Positions 34,424 to 48,708 are shown, counted from the first letter of the stretch. The stretch: DNA of 64,000 bases from Mauremys mutica (GCF_020497125.1 NC_059080.1:68492618-68556617); one strand, 5' to 3'. The notes: generated from the sequence alone by a model not told the origin. Numbers and translations: made by a program.

Positions 34424-36561
34424 TCTAGAGGGTTATATTCAGCCTGCAGACTCCTTACTGCTATGTGTGATTGGCAGGGGGTGCAGTGGGAGAAACAGTT
34501 TTAAACTATATCAGAGCCCAGGGTGAGCTTGCAGGCCTGGGAGTTAGAAAAAAGTAAGTATCTTTGTACTTGCAAATTGAGGAAAGTTTGCTATGAAAAT
34601 CAGCAACTCATGAATATGGAATACCACAGGGCCATTCTCACCTGTTTTTCAGGTAGAATTACATTTTAAAGATGGTTTTTAGGGCCGGGAATAGGTCTCT
34701 CTCTTCCACTTCAGTTCCAAAGAATGCCACACATTTCAGTTCTATCACTTAAAATGCTGGGAACACATTTTAATGTGATAAAAAGCTTTTAGAGTCAGGG
34801 CAGAAGAGTTTTGATATTCAGAAGATTATATGGCCAATTAAACTGATGTACTAGGCAATTAGAAGTGGTAAATCTACAGTAATTGGCCCACCATGCTGAA
34901 GGAAGTAAATTCTATCCCTTTCTGTCACAAAGCCTCATTAGTTTACTCTTTCTGTGGCTGTGGCCTAACAGCCTCTGTCTCATTTTCTATAGTTGGAAAC
35001 TGTTGTATTTTAGCAGTGATATCCAACTACAGAAGGAAAATGACATCCTTTGACTCTGTCTATCAGATAAAAATTGATGGTTTAATATTTTTATGTAATG
35101 TATATGATTTAATAGAGCATAGTAAGTTTAGGCCTTACCATAGGTTTCCATAACTTCAACAACTAAAAGTAGATTTTGTAACAAAATTCTTAAATTAAAA
35201 GTCATTTCAATTAATCAGTACATGCTTGCTGCCAAAGTTTTAAAGAAAGTCAAACTACTGAATTGGTGGAAGTCACTAGCTAACCACCTGGAACCAACTT
35301 TTGACAGCAGTAGTCTCTTCTGCAAATGCAGAGAGAATAAACTGAAATGAAGAAAATATTTACTTGTTCAGTTCAATGACTAATTCATTTAAAGTTAGCA
35401 AACTGATTAGTAGTTGAAGAGGCAGGAAAACTTGTTTTCCCTCTGCCAACTTGAGAAAAAAAATGAAGTGTGAGATCTACAAGTTCTAAAATCTTGAAAG
35501 ATATGGGGCCCAAAGACAGTTCAATTCACTAAATACTCAATTCACTGCCTCCTTTAATACAATCAGTTAGTTTTTAGTGCTAAAAATGTTTTGATACAGA
35601 AGTTTATCGAGTACATTTAAAGGTAATTTTTAAAGTGTGTATTTTTAATGCATTCCAATTTTAATGCAAATAGAGCTTGACCCAAATCACAAGTAAAATG
35701 TTAATTTAGTAAGAAATGCATCACTCATGATTTTCTAACATAAACATGTAAAAATAAAAATGCAAATAAGTATTTTAAGCCATATAATTGCTTAAATAAG
35801 TATATAGATACAGTGTAGCCTCCTTGCGAGCAAAAAGTAGTAATAAATAGCGTAATGCTATATTTAGTTGCAATTAAACATGTTGTAATATAGTTACCAA
35901 CCAATGAGAATCAACTTCTCCTTAGTAAAAATCAAAACAGCAAAAAATGTTTAAAACCAATTATTTAAATCAAGGTTTTTTTATTTAAAATATTAAGTTA
36001 TTTGAATTTTTTTAAATTTAAATTAATCCAGCCTGTTGTTCAGCTTCAGTGACCTTTGCTCTCTCTTCAGAATAAAGTGAGTTTTGACTGGTTTCAATTT
36101 CAATACAACTCCCACCATCCCCAAGAAGTCAGTAAGGTCAGAATATAGGAATCACTTTACTTACCATTGTAATGCACCAGCTCTTGTTGAATACCCAGAG
36201 ACAAGTCAGAAAGAGATGGATAATGCTATCTATGGTTGGACCATCAGTGGAATTTAGGATGTTCTTACCAGGTTGGAATAACAGTTCTACCCATTCTTCC
36301 AAGAAGCCCCATATGATGGGCTCTAATGATCGCAAGTAGTCAACACCTCCTGTTTCTCCGTCATCCAGCAGAAAGCAGTACAATGCCCCCTAAAACCATA
36401 CTGGGGCATTGGTTCAGTGTTAACTCAGAGAGCAACATCCCTTCTTGGAGCACTTGTGGGTGTTTTTAGACGAGAGCCCTCCAACAAACAAATCTGGCCA
36501 ACCTGGCTTAGTTTGAGAGCTCAAGGTTATATGGCTGCAGGCTATAAATACCAGTCAGAGT
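34424..36561. other. AT-rich intergenic DNA
   Basis: No supported gene or repeat. An 81-codon minus-strand frame at 36138-36383 has no recognisable domain. Confidence 0.45.
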
Positions 36562-36835
36562 GTGTTTATATTAGAAACACTACAGAGGCAGCACTGAAGC
36601 TGTGTCACTGTCACATAGACATTTACTACAGCGAGGGAAGGGGTTCTTCTGTCGCTGTAGTAAGTCCACCTCCCCAAGAAGCAGCAGCTAGGTTAACAGA
36701 AGAATTATTCCACTGACATAGCCCTGTCTATTTTGAGGCTTAGGTCAGCTTCACTATGTTTCTCATGGGAGTGAGTTTGTCCATACCCCAAGCAACATAA
36801 CTACACCAACCTAACTTTCTAATCTAGGCCAGCCT
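36562..36835. repeat. Diverged MITE (Harbinger-like)
   Basis: The blocks TTCTTCTGTCGCTGTAGTAA, CCACCTCCCCAAGAAGCAGC and AACTACACCAACCTAACTTT, with a terminal TCTAATCTAGGCCAGCCT, resemble the MITE at 49847-50146 and the fragment at 3657-3830. The left end GTGTGTTTATATTAGAAACA is a degraded inverted partner. Boundaries are approximate. Confidence 0.5.
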
Positions 36836-39800
36836 AATTCATCAGCTAAAAGAAACTCTCTGATCTCTTTTCCTACAGAGTACAATTACTAGCTTCCCCC
36901 AACACCTTCATCCTGTGGCTCTTTCTTAGCAAGTATGTGTATGGATAAAGTGCTCACTACAAGAGAGACAACTGTGCTGATAAAAGCCAAGTTACATAAC
37001 CTGTTTTGTATTAATCTGGTAACTCACGTGAACACTTGATCAGCATAGATGACAACCCAGAAGCTATTTATAAAAGCATCAACAGAGAGCTATCTGAAAA
37101 TTCTCTTTGTCAATGCCTGGCTTCACACAGATCCTTCCCATAAATCAACCACGTCCTCATAATGAAAATAGAAATTTAATTATTCACAGGCATGTCCCTT
37201 GAGCTTTCTCTGATCTTTTCGTGAATGACTAAGAGCAGCTGGTGCAGACAGAGCACACCATCTCTGCTGGCTGCCCTGTTAAAGGCAGTGACTCATCAAC
37301 ACATGACGTCAAACTCTCCACTCTTCTGAAATGGCAAAAAAAAAAAGTTTAATTAAGAAAGGGGAAAAAGGCACTTGAACAAAACAGCTGGAACTTCCTC
37401 CCAAACAATCACTGCTTTGGTCACATATCTGAGTGGCCATGAAAAAAAAATCCAGCACAAGAAGAGTTAAACTACACATCTCTAGTTTGGTCTTTTGAGT
37501 GGGAGACTGCTTTTCTATTAAAGTGTCAGTTGATAAAACATCTTTCCTCACAAAAACTGGCTAATTACATAGTAGCTGTTACACAATAGCATTATTCCCC
37601 TTGGGAAAAACCCCATATATATTTTGCATGTGTATGCTTCATCTCTAAGTAGTGTTCAGTATCTTCCAAAGGAGAATAACTCAAACAGAAGAAACTGATA
37701 TAAGTAAGACTGAATACAGTGACCACTTTGTGTTTATAAAGAGTTTTCATAAGATGTTTGCATGATACCAAGTATCACAAATTTCAAGTAAGTGGTTCTT
37801 AAAACTGCCAAAATAGCATTTTACAGGATCACAATACACACAGATGAGGGAGCCCCAACAAGAATATTATAAAGGATCAAGAAACGCTTCATAATAAATG
37901 CAAAACATCCACCCTGCACTAGTGCAATATTAACTCAAAAAATGTGAGTTACAGTTGAATGCACAACCATTACTTCATCCTCTCATGCAAACATTAGGTT
38001 TTGATCTTGCTTCCATCGAAGTCAGTGGCAAAACTGGTAGGCTGCAAAAACCAGCATATGTAAAATGCAGATTCTTATACCAGAAAGACTTGTTTCAGAA
38101 AGCAGTGGAAAGAGAAACACATGCAGTAAACTGAGATTTGACCTTTATGTGGGTTTCTGTGTTGTCTGACTTCACATTATCTGAAAACAGAGAGTGTATC
38201 CACCACATTTGAGCCTCAGTCTTGTTAAGATAATTTGAGCCCCAGCTCCCTTAGACAGTGCTTCACAACTAGAAAGCTTTCTCCTTGTCTTCAGACACGT
38301 AACTGTAATGCAGGGTGGGAGTCAAGAAGAGAGAGCTTCCATTTCAAAAATGAATTTAGATGTATTTCAGGGTTGCCTTGAAGGTTGTATTGCTTATAAA
38401 CAGCAATTCACCGGTTCCTCAGAACAGTTTTTCTAGAAGCAGGCATACTGGAATTACTGGTTCAGTCTCTTCAGAGGGAGTCAAATGGGTTTTGAAAGAT
38501 CAGAGGAGGTCTGAAAAGTCAGCGTGGCCCTGAGACATTAAGTGGTACACGAACGGTCACATTCTGTAACACAGCTGAGATGAGAACCCAGATACCCTGA
38601 TATACATACATTTGCTTCTTCCTGCATTAGTCTGTCTCCAGTGTTTCTTGCTCAGGTTAACTGCATTAGTATTTAAATGCAAAAACCAAGGATAATTGAC
38701 CAACCACATGGCAGTATTAGGATGTGTTTAATAGTGCAGAAAACATGGCATCAGAACCAAGAGTTGTTGCTTAACAAAACTGATGCACCTCTCTCCCAAC
38801 CTTTTTGTCACTTAGCAGAGATGCTTTTACAATCTGACCTTTTAAGCACTAACTTCATTCTTAGTGCCATCCTCTGACAGATTTTCTACAATGCTATTTT
38901 CCTAGCAGCATTTGGAGCATTTGCATCCCTAGAGGTAGATGTGCTGTTTTCTCACTCCAAAAGAATATGAGGCTTTTCCCTTGAGGTTTCTGTCATAATC
39001 ATGGACACTAGAGTCTCCACTAGTGCTTTAGCACTGGCAATTCCCAAAGGAAAATAAAAACCAAATAGGTCTCTCACTCAGTTTCAGATCAGCATGTGAT
39101 TAATTTTAACCACGTACTTGGTACTTAAAACATGTAGAGTCAAATTATAAAACCATCGACCTGCTCACCTGTCTAGTTACCAGATTTTCACTGCATGTTA
39201 AAGGGTTAATCATATCATCATATGCCCGTAGACTGGATTCCATGATTACCCATAATACAGTATCAGAGGTTGGGAACCATACTAGGAAGCATGAAACTCA
39301 GAAGGGCAGGCCCCTTCCCAAAAGAATTTACAGGCTAAAGAGACAAAATGTTAATCTCTAGGAGGGCAAAGGAAAGGGGTAAGTATACAAACAGAGCAAT
39401 CAGAGGAAGGAGGAGCACATGCATATGTGGTTCCAGTTCTTTATTTTTTTCTGGTGGGGGAGCAGGCAGAGGAGGAAATGACGGAGGGAGGGAGTAAGTA
39501 GGACTGAGGCGGGGAAATGACTGAAGGGGAAGAAGCAGGATGAAAAGGAACATGGAGGGCAGAGACGGAGACCTGCCAAGGAAGGATTTAGGAGGATGGG
39601 GGGAAGCAGGAGGAGACTGGAGAAAACAATCTGCTAACAAATAAAAGTCATCCTTAGTTCATGTTGTGAATAAGCCTGTTGAGCTCACTCACCTCCAAGG
39701 GCTGTGAAGGTTGGTCTCCCTGGATGGAACCTCTTCCTTCCTGCCCCCCACTGCTGCTCCTCCTCTGCTTCCCCCATCCCAGGCAGTGGGGAAACTTGTT

Positions 39801-41267
39801 ACTTCCAGAGGTCTGTTGCTAAGGAAGGACTTGCTGCTTTTGGGGATTAGCACCAGCCGCAGGAGATCAAGCTTTGCTTTCTCCATGTCATGTGACCAGG
39901 GAAGTCGGGAGTGCTGGCGCACCGAATTATCTCCAACATCTCCCCTAAACAGAAGTGTTATTGTTTTTCCTCTTTGGTGATATCCCAGCTTTGCTTGTCG
40001 TGTGGCTGATTGGACATCACTTTGCAAAGCGAAGGGAGCAGGAGTTAAATTTCTACTCATGAATCACCCCTCCAGAGCTGCACCACAAGGCCAAGGCCTC
40101 TTTTCAGTTGAATACCTCCTTCTAATGAGTCTACTTCTTCTGTAGTGCTGACAAGACATTTAATTATTAAATCAAGAACAGCCTTCACTCCTTCATTCTG
40201 TGGCCTACTCTTCACCAAACAGTCACACAATCTGGGCCTTGTCTCTCCTCCCTTGACACGTCACAGCTCTCGTTGCTGTTCACACACACACTTTGTTGGG
40301 GGCATGGCTGAAGTTGGCAAGCTATCGGTGGCAAGGATGTCTTCTCCCTTGAACTGAGGTATCTAGTATAGTAAAATGAAGTGGGCCACATTCCTTGGGA
40401 GCTGTCCTGGTGCTGAACCCCACTTCTCCACTAGGACTGTGATTCAGCGACAACATTGCTCCTACTTTGACTTCAGTGTGCAATCTCCATGCTCCATTCC
40501 ACACAGCAGAAGGGAACAAAGATCTGCTGCAGGGAGCGGGGATGCAGAAAGAGGGTTACGTCTCTCCCTGATCTTCAAGCACAGAAATTGCCACTGCTAC
40601 CGGCCTCAGTGCAGGGATTACCGGGGTCCCAATGCAAAGGAAAACGTGACTGAGCTCAGCTGGAGTACATTACTGAATCCCCAGAAGGACTGTGCTCTAG
40701 AGAATCTTTTAACTTAGCCTCTCCAGTCACGGGAGCCAGGCCATCCCTGTGCAGAAGGGGAAAGTTCAGCAGAAAATACCATAGATTTCTCCTTGTTTTC
40801 TAAAGAGAGGTCATCAGAAATGGATGAGATGTTTTAAACTTTGGCTGCACAAAGCCTTGCTTTCATTTAAAACACCTGGCTATGGAAAAAGCTTCAGCAT
40901 TGCCATACTGTGTCCTAGCTTTAGGAAGCCTCTGCCTTTATTTGACTAGCTATGGGTTGCTTATTCTTGCCTTGATCATGTCTCACTTTACCTACTGTAT
41001 CACTCAAAAATACAGCCACTTTTAAAGCTTTCTTCCCTTCCTCCCCACAGTCAACTCCCCTCTCTATTGCTGCTGCAAATAGTTCTCTTGACTTAAGTTC
41101 AGGAAAAAAATGACTATGGACTGTCTAAACAGATCTCTGTCCTGTATTCACTATTTTACCTGCTTAATTTTAAGTAAAATTTTACTCCTATCACTCTAAA
41201 ATCAACACTTATGGGAGAGTGAATTGAATTCTGCTGCCTCACACATCAAATGATGGACCTAAATTCC
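36836..41267. other. Unique-looking intergenic DNA
   Basis: No supported gene, RNA gene or clear repeat. Purine-rich GGAGG tracts lie around 39470-39620. Confidence 0.45.
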
Positions 41268-41400
41268 AAGGCCCCAGTTCAACCAAGCACATAATCACAT
41301 TTAACTTCAAGACTGCATCTAGCCCCATCAAAGTCAGCTGGGCTATTCATACGTTTAAAGGTAAAGGAATACTGAAGAGATTGGCTGAATCAGGGCCTTA
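41268..41400. repeat. Old palindromic repeat
   Basis: AAGGCCCCAGTTCAACCAAG on the left pairs imperfectly with the reverse complement of the right end (AAGGCCCTGATTCAGCCAAT). A related structure lies at 50621-50720. It is probably an ancient short DNA transposon. Confidence 0.55.
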
Positions 41401-43050
41401 CTGCCAGATTGTTATTAGCAGTTAGATATAGCTAAAAAAAATAGAGGGGAGGGGATAAGAATTTTTCTAGAATTGCATTTCATCTCCCTTGTCTAACCAG
41501 CGCTATTAGTTAGCCAACAGCGAACATGGCTTGAATATCAGCTCCTAGGGGCTTTTGTGGGGGGCACGGAAATCTCTTTATACTTCAACACTGTGCATAT
41601 TACATGGAACTCAGACATTAAGCACAGAATCCCACAATGCTATCTTTAGAATGCTGTTTCAGAGTACAACCATATTAGGTTTGCTTTGATTATTTTTCAG
41701 CCTCACTGGGACAGTACTGTTACCCTAAACTTTGTCATATTTTCCCCAGAGTAATCCTGTTGGAAGGCCATTAAAATGACCTGCTCTTTTGTTTGTTACC
41801 TTTTTAAACTGCTTTCTCATGTTTCATTCAGTCCTCTGCACACACACACTTTCCTGACAGCAGTAGATTTACAAGCCATTCTTTACCTCGTGTTTTGGAT
41901 AAGGCCAAAATATCAGTTCCACAAGTTTAAAGTTTTTCCCATCAATTGTAAGAGACATGATGGGAGGGAACAGCATCCACTAAAGCCAGCAGGAAATGGA
42001 TTGAGAGAGCCCTACTCCAAAGAAGAGAATCCCTGTTATCCCTTAGTCATAGACAATATTTCCTGGAAATATTCCATCTTGATTCCATAATCAGCAATCA
42101 TTTTACAGCCTCATCTGGCACTCTCGTTTTAGCTCTTCTCATGGAAAGTTCCTTAACTGAGATCTTCTTTTGGTTATTTCTTTCAGTGCTACTCCCCAGC
42201 ACACTGTTCTCCCAGGACCCTTTTCCAATCTCTTCAAAGTAATCAGCGTGACTGTGGCAGACCAGCTGCCAGCTCATGCCAAAGCCAATTCACTTGTCTA
42301 TAGTATAGATCAAAGTGATTGTTACATACATAAGAGTATATTTGGTGTTTAAACTTCATGAAAACTAGTGGGATGTTATTTGCATTGTTTTCACTTATCT
42401 GTATCCTGTTATAATGTAGTATAGTAGTAAAAATTTACATTGTGTTTACTCCTGTAATTAAAGAACCAATCAAAGGAGAAAGAAGTCTTGTGAAATACAA
42501 ATGAAGAACTTTAAGAGAAAAGTGCTAATTTCAAAATATTTGATCATTGTGTATGATGACTGGAGGTCAAAGATTCAAAAAGCATTCCTCCTCACCCTGT
42601 CATCAAAGGAAAAGCCCACCCAGGTAGTGACACTATCAGCTTGTTTTCTGTGAGAAGCTAGAAGAATGGATTCAAAGGGCCTTCATCTCTGGACTGTTTG
42701 GCCTCTTACAAGGAAGTGTGTGAAATGCAAAGGGGAGATCCCCAGAGACAATCTGGGAACCCTGAAAAGACTTTTGGGAAACTGGCTGTTTATTACATCA
42801 CTGCCACCATTTGGGATTATAAACTGAGACTCATCTGTTAATATATTTCACCTGCTTTAGCCTCTCAATAACTCATTTATCCAGCATTAGAGGAAAGCAA
42901 CTTTTGCTGGACTGATTGAGGTGTAACTGGGCACTCAGTATGAGCTTATGTATGTTGAAATGTTCAGGGTCAAGTAGCAGAGATGGAGCTTGTTACCAGA
43001 AAGACAGCAGCTGTACTTAACGTAGCCACCTATGCTGTTAGCTCTACTAA
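41401..43050. other. Unique-looking intergenic DNA
   Basis: No supported gene or repeat. Confidence 0.45.
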
Positions 43051-43131
43051 GGGGCAGATCTCCAGCTGGTGTAAATTGTCATTGCTCTGTTAATTTCAAT
43101 AAAACAGTTTATACCAGCTGAGGATCTGTCC
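43051..43131. repeat. Short palindromic repeat
   Basis: GGGCAGATCTCCAGCTGGTG and the reverse-complemented right end GGACAGATCCTCAGCTGGTA form about 30-bp inverted arms around TTAATTTCAATAA. A diverged relative lies at 57281-57364 (CTGCTGGTGTAAATCGG facing CATCAGCTGAAGATCC). Confidence 0.6.
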
Positions 43132-46100
43132 TATGTGTCTGAGCATATGTCTTTTATAAACATCAAATACAGAAATGATTTGGGTGGAAATTCTTGTTTG
43201 TTTTCTAACTTTTTCTTTAATTTTTTATATAATTAAAACATCCTGTTATGAGGGCTGTTATCCTTCTTTCTTTTAATAGATAAGCCAGTGGAATTTAGAA
43301 TAAATAGAACTTCATTGTATTATCAGATACCTTGGTCTTTTTCAGGATTTGCTGAATAGCTACATCATTTCTTTTAGCCTGGATCCCATTAGTCATAGTC
43401 TGAGTCAATAGGTTTCCATGACAGCAAGTTTCTGTGCAATGCGGCAATTCATTCTTTATTTCTGCTCTAAACTTCCATTGATATATTTCAACCTCGACCT
43501 TATAAAAATTTCCTTTATCAAAAGTCATTTTATACAATAGCTGGATTTTATTTATACCATGAACTTGCCAAAGAATACATACACTACTGAATTCAGTAAA
43601 GGCTGACAAATTCTCCAGATTTTTTTTTTCCAGAAAAATACTTTTTACCTGGTTCTACCTGTCAGAATTCTGACAGCAGTTCCTATTAGCTGCATAGCAG
43701 AGAACCAGCCCTGTCACCACTGGTAGGTGACAAGATCACAGGAAGAATCCCACAGGCAGAGAATGCTAATAAGAAAATGGAAAAGCTTCTAGTCAACACA
43801 GCCAGCAAGAGCAAAGAAAGAAATCTAGGCCAAAATATGCCCGTGTTGAATGGTTATTTTGAGAAAATGAGGCTGTGCGCGCTCTAGCAAGGAGAGTTCA
43901 GATAAAATCCAAGATAAAATGCAGTTATCTTGGTATTTAGGCTGCTTATTACAACCAATATTAGTATTACTTATTTCCTACTTTATTGATAACTGTTTGA
44001 TAATCAGACAGTAATGACACCAAACAGTCTCTCTCATAGACTTAGTAAAGTTTAAATCGGACATGTTCTGTTGGATGGAATGTACAGAGAGATTGAAATT
44101 TAGTAGGGTAACTACCCATACTGTCAAATTGGGCAACACTAAGTTGTAATTTTGTACATTGGCTATTTTAAGAATAACCAAGATCAAATGTAATACGAGA
44201 TATTAAGGCTCCGACCCTGCAATAAACTGAGTGCAGCCCAGTCCCTGTATCTGTAGAGGGTCCCTTTGAAGTGGGGGTGTCTGTAGTGGGTAGGGATGTC
44301 CCTACCCACAAAGCATTGCAGGATAGGGCCTAAAAGTGATTCTACAACGTATTGGGGTTTTTTTGCTATTATGTAACAATATGAATTAAGTTATGAGTTA
44401 CTGACACTGTATAGAAAGTGAAATAAATCTAAGGTTTCATAATCCTGAACAATAACTTGTTCCCATTCTAAATAAGGTTGGTACAGTTGTAACCCACCTG
44501 TACCATTCTAAATAAGGTCTCTTCCTCTTCACTGTTTAAAACCTTCATATGCTGATAGTTGTAGACTTGTGCCTCCCATTAACCATTACTTAGCCACACC
44601 ATGTGGACAAAGCTCAGCTCTTAGCACAAGTGGAAAGTCGCTGATTTCCATCTGCTGATGAGTTCATAGCAGGCCAGAGAGTTAGGCATTGCCAGCCTCT
44701 ATTGTTCCCGCTCTGTAGCCCTCGTGTAGAGGGCATTATTGGTGGGAAGGGACTGAGGCTGGAGCACACTGCACTTCAGCAACCTTCAGCTGGCCCGCTG
44801 GGGAGCTGCAGCCACCTAGCATAAACCACAGCACCTCATGAAGTGCTAATCTATGCAGTGTCTATAGCATGTCTAGGGTAGATGCAACCCAACAGTAAGG
44901 GACCCACAAGCAGCCTCCTTGCAGTCCCCCAAACTGGGCATGGCAGAGAATTTGGGCCACATTATTTAACTCAGATATGATGCTGATGTGGACTATACAA
45001 GCACCTAGCTCTCTACTCGTGAGATTAATACTTCTTCATAAGCATCCCTCCAGGTCTCTTATGTATTATTGCTATGCAGAATAAAGTAAAGCAGTAGGTG
45101 TTTCTTATGTTCCTTGTTAGAACAACCACAAAGGGCCAGATTTTGTTACTCTTACATGCACTGAGTAATATCTTAGCCCTTTAGCTGCTCCATTTGATCT
45201 CACTGAGACTGCTTGAGGAATAAAGTTCTAATCAATGTGAGTAAGAGTATCAGAAATGGCATAAAGTGAGAAGAAAGTAAACTAATAATGATTACTTAAA
45301 GTCACTTAATAATCTGAATAGCCAGTATTTTAAAAGATCCAGTGTATACGGTATGAACTGATTTAAAAATACTGAATTTATTATTAAATTACTGCAGTTC
45401 AAACCACGATGAAATAATATGCAGTCACCCAGTTTCACGTAATTGAATGTTCAAACCAATGTTCTGAAGCTATTTAAAGCCTTCAGTGTTTTCACTTTTT
45501 CCATGGTATTGGAAGTATCACTTTGACATCAATATGGAGAAAACAGATGGCTAGAGTAATGAACAAGTGAGCAATATGATACTACCAACTGACTACTCAC
45601 AAGTTTGACTAACAAATTAGATAACAGACAGAAAAGAAGTGGGCTGGTAATTAACAAAGTTGGTGCTGTATGTCAAAGTATTTAGAAAACCAGTAAGATA
45701 CAAATAGGCTCTTAAGGGAGTAGCAGTGAAATATTTAGAATAATAATTCAAGGAGTTTAATGATGAAAAAGGAACTGAAATATGGCTTTTACCATAGTGC
45801 CAAAAAGATTGGAAGTGAAGGAGAAAAAACCCCATACATTATTGGGGAAATCAAACCTGTACTTTTGGGTGACAAATACACAGAGATTAAAGAATTCCGA
45901 AACTTATATAGAAGATAATTTCATGATTTGGAAAGGGTCTAGAGAAGTATAATGTGATGAAATAGAGAAAAGAAAATTTAGTAACTAGGAAAAGGTCTTT
46001 TAACTTAGAAGCCTATTAGAATGAAATAATCACTCAAGTGATGTGAGTCCAGTTAAACTACAGACAGGTCAAAGCACTCAAGGTCAACCCAAAGAGAAAA

Positions 46101-47327
46101 AAATACATCATTGGAAGGAAACTAAACAAGGTAACATGCTATTTTTTCCACTCTTCTGAAACACTTTATCAAAACATTATCATAAAGTTAGTCCAAATAT
46201 TTGATTCTTCTCATCTCTGTCATTCTTGGTCTCTTCCATCTTTGTGTAGTCTGCAAAATTACAATGGGGTTTATTATAGTGTCCATTCTTATCAACATTA
46301 GGCCACTTACAACTTTTAAGAAACAGGCTAATCTGTAGGTGTATACCAACTTTGAATTGGCTAGTTTTCAGGGGACTGTGCTGGAGAGAAGTAGCCATTT
46401 CTGGACACTAAAAGGTATAGTAAAGCTGGGACTCAAGGGAGGAGTAAATTACACCAGACACCAACAGTCCTTCTTGCCAGGAATAATCTCTCCCTCTCAA
46501 AACCTGCCCTCCCAGTGGGGTCTATCAGTCAGTCTCTTTCTTCTTTGGTCCCGGATCTAACAAGGGGGAAGCTTGCACCGGAAGGTCAGGCTGGGGTGGG
46601 GAAAAAACATGGAAATAAGCCATCAGAACATAGCAGCAGAAAGGTCTCTAACAGCCATGTAGAACCATGAAGGGTATAGAAGATCACAGAATCTGATAGA
46701 CTAGGAACGTGGCCTTCTAGTACTAAGTGGAGGTGGTGTGCTTAGGGGGTGGAAGAGCTCCCATTTTATTGGGTAGAAGAGCCAGAGGTAGAAGGAAGAT
46801 AGTACTCCTACTAGGAAGTGGCAGGAGAGGGTGAGCTGAAGAGATGCATATGCATTTTAAGTGTTAACACGTCTTCAAAGCAGACTCCAGAAAAAAAAAA
46901 AGAAAAGAAAAACTCAGCTTTTAAGAAAAAGTATTATTATTAGACCAGAATAATCATTACATTCAAAAAATATACTATTACAAAAGTATACTGATGCAAT
47001 CAATGATGGACCAAAACTAGTATAAATATCTTTTGCAAATATTTTCTTAGACTGAAAAAGTTCATAGCTAAAAGCCATTGTATAAAAACTAGTTTTTAGT
47101 CTAGGAGGAGGATAGTGGCTAGATTAAGTGTAATAACAGTTTTAAGAAACTCCTATATAGAACAATATACATTATTGGAGCTGACCTTCATTTTGACTAC
47201 TATACAAATCCCTTTAGTTATTGGTTTTTGGTATTTCTCAGAGGCTCTGGCACATAGAAAAGCAATTTCAACAAGTGAATTTTACAGATAGTAAGCAGCA
47301 TCTCTGTCCCTCCAGGAGGTTTTAAAG
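43132..47327. other. Intergenic DNA and presumed AP1S3 3' UTR or flank
   Basis: No independent gene. At 44207-44332 GCTCCGACCCTGCAATAAAC and the reverse-complemented GGCCCTATCCTGCAATGCTT mark a short palindromic repeat. At 45131-45258 GGGCCAGATTTTGTTACTC marks another. The right part should contain the AP1S3 3' UTR on the minus strand. A minus-strand AATAAA occurs near 46770, but the actual poly(A) site cannot be assigned. Confidence 0.45.
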
Positions 47328-47363
47328 TTAAAATGCAGGTTTGTTCATATATTCCTCCATTGT
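47328..47363 (-). CDS. AP1S3: AP1S3 last coding exon (residues 144-154 and stop)
   Basis: After a long T run and CAG acceptor (47366-47364), the frame reads TMEEYMNKPAF and stops with TAA at 47330-47328. This gives a total of 154 residues, the expected length. The tail is phase-compatible with exon 4. It differs from the human tail as I recall it, which also contains a TM dipeptide. It could be one of several alternative last exons. The exon is short, so the call rests on splice sites, phase and total length. Confidence 0.82.
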   Translation of the reverse strand, partial: TMEEYMNKPAF

Positions 47364-47366
47364 CTG

Positions 47367-48570
47367 AAAAAAAAAAAATAGCAAGTGAGGTGTTACAGAT
47401 TGTAAAATACTATGAAATAGAGTAAGGACCTGAGCTGTTCCAATTGAACAGGGTTGGAATTTTTGATTGATTTCCATCAGATCCAAACCCTATGAACAAA
47501 CACTAATCAATGAAATATCTACAATAATAATACTTTAAAACCCTGTTAGACTGAACATCTAACTTGCACGTGTAGTTGCTATATCTAGCTGGCCTTTTGT
47601 ACGAGCCACTACTGCAAGCTGGTGGGCTCCCTCAACAGCCCAGGAAAGAACCTGTGCCTTGCCCATGCCTCCCTCAGGCCCGTGCTCCAGGGCAGAGAGT
47701 ATTATTCAAACACAAAACAAAGCTTTTTCCTTTGATCAAAGCAGACAGCAGAGGCCTTTCCCCTTGCCTCTCACCCCACCCCCTTTAAACCCATTCTGAG
47801 TTATGCACAGGCTGCTCTTAACCCTCTCCGGCTGTTTCACCCTATCTGTTACCCGATCAGCATGTGCAAATACCAGCTTATACTGAAGAAACTGTCTGGA
47901 AAAAAGACTGCAAAGGGCCTATTCACATAGTGTTTCCCTAACTAGTTCTACCAGCCTCTCACTTTCTTCCACGCTAATGATCATCCTGAAAATTTAATCA
48001 TCCATAGCGTTTGCCAGTTCTTCCCATTCTCGGCTCACTAAAGTAATTTACAATGTAGAAAAATGAAGCTCATTCCTGCAGGTTTTTGAATAAAAGTCTC
48101 ACACCTATTCCTCATAGGAACCATTACATGGTCTAGTTATGGACAAACTGGAGGTTACCAGCACATACTTGTGCTGATTTTGATATTACCATGTAGGTCA
48201 TTTGTCAATTTATTAGTGAAACAATAAAAACAAAACAAAAAAACCCCGAACATTCAGGCCCTCTACCATGACTTGTTAAACGTCATTTAAAAATTATATA
48301 AAACAAATTATTAATGCAGTGTCTAATATCTAGCAACTGACGTGACTAATTAACAACCATTCTACTTGCAAAGTAGCCAGCAATAGCATATGAATAACTT
48401 AACACCATATCACAGGATGCCAGAAGATTGAACTAAGGGTATAAGATATTGCCACCTTTTGTAATTATATGGTTGTACCTCGTAGTACTAAACTTCAGAC
48501 ATATTGGGATATCAAACACTACTCCTGTCAGACAAAAAAACCTGGAGTGAGGTGTGTGCCTCTGTCTTAC
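47367..48570 (-). other. AP1S3 intron 4
   Basis: Begins GTAAGA and ends CAG on the minus strand. No nested gene or clear repeat was recognised. Confidence 0.8.
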
Positions 48571-48708
48571 CTCTTGTAACATATCAGAATCTTCTATGGC
48601 TTTCACTGCTGATTTCTTTGATGTTTCTTGTATTTCTCCACCCATTATAAACTCATCAAGAATAAAATAAGCCTTTTCAAAATTAAAGATAATATCCAGC
48701 TCGCACAC
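48571..48708 (-). CDS. AP1S3: AP1S3 exon 4 (residues 98-143)
   Basis: The acceptor is TTCATCAG. The exon encodes [20 protein letters not shown], then [12 protein letters not shown] and [13 protein letters not shown], 46 whole codons, ending at the donor GTAAGA. The stretch is conserved in all AP-1 sigma chains, with side-chain differences (IMGGEIQ, AIEDSDM) that indicate the sigma-1C paralogue. Confidence 0.97.

Noticed and set aside
36138..36383. 81-codon minus-strand frame with a protein-like composition
   Set aside because: I considered a retroelement or host exon, but recognised no motif and saw no matching neighbours or convincing splice sites.
48541..48570. Extension of the AP1S3 exon 4 reading frame past DMLQE
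   Set aside because: The frame continues past a good GTAAGA donor into sequence unlike any sigma chain. Splicing to 47363 gives the expected length.
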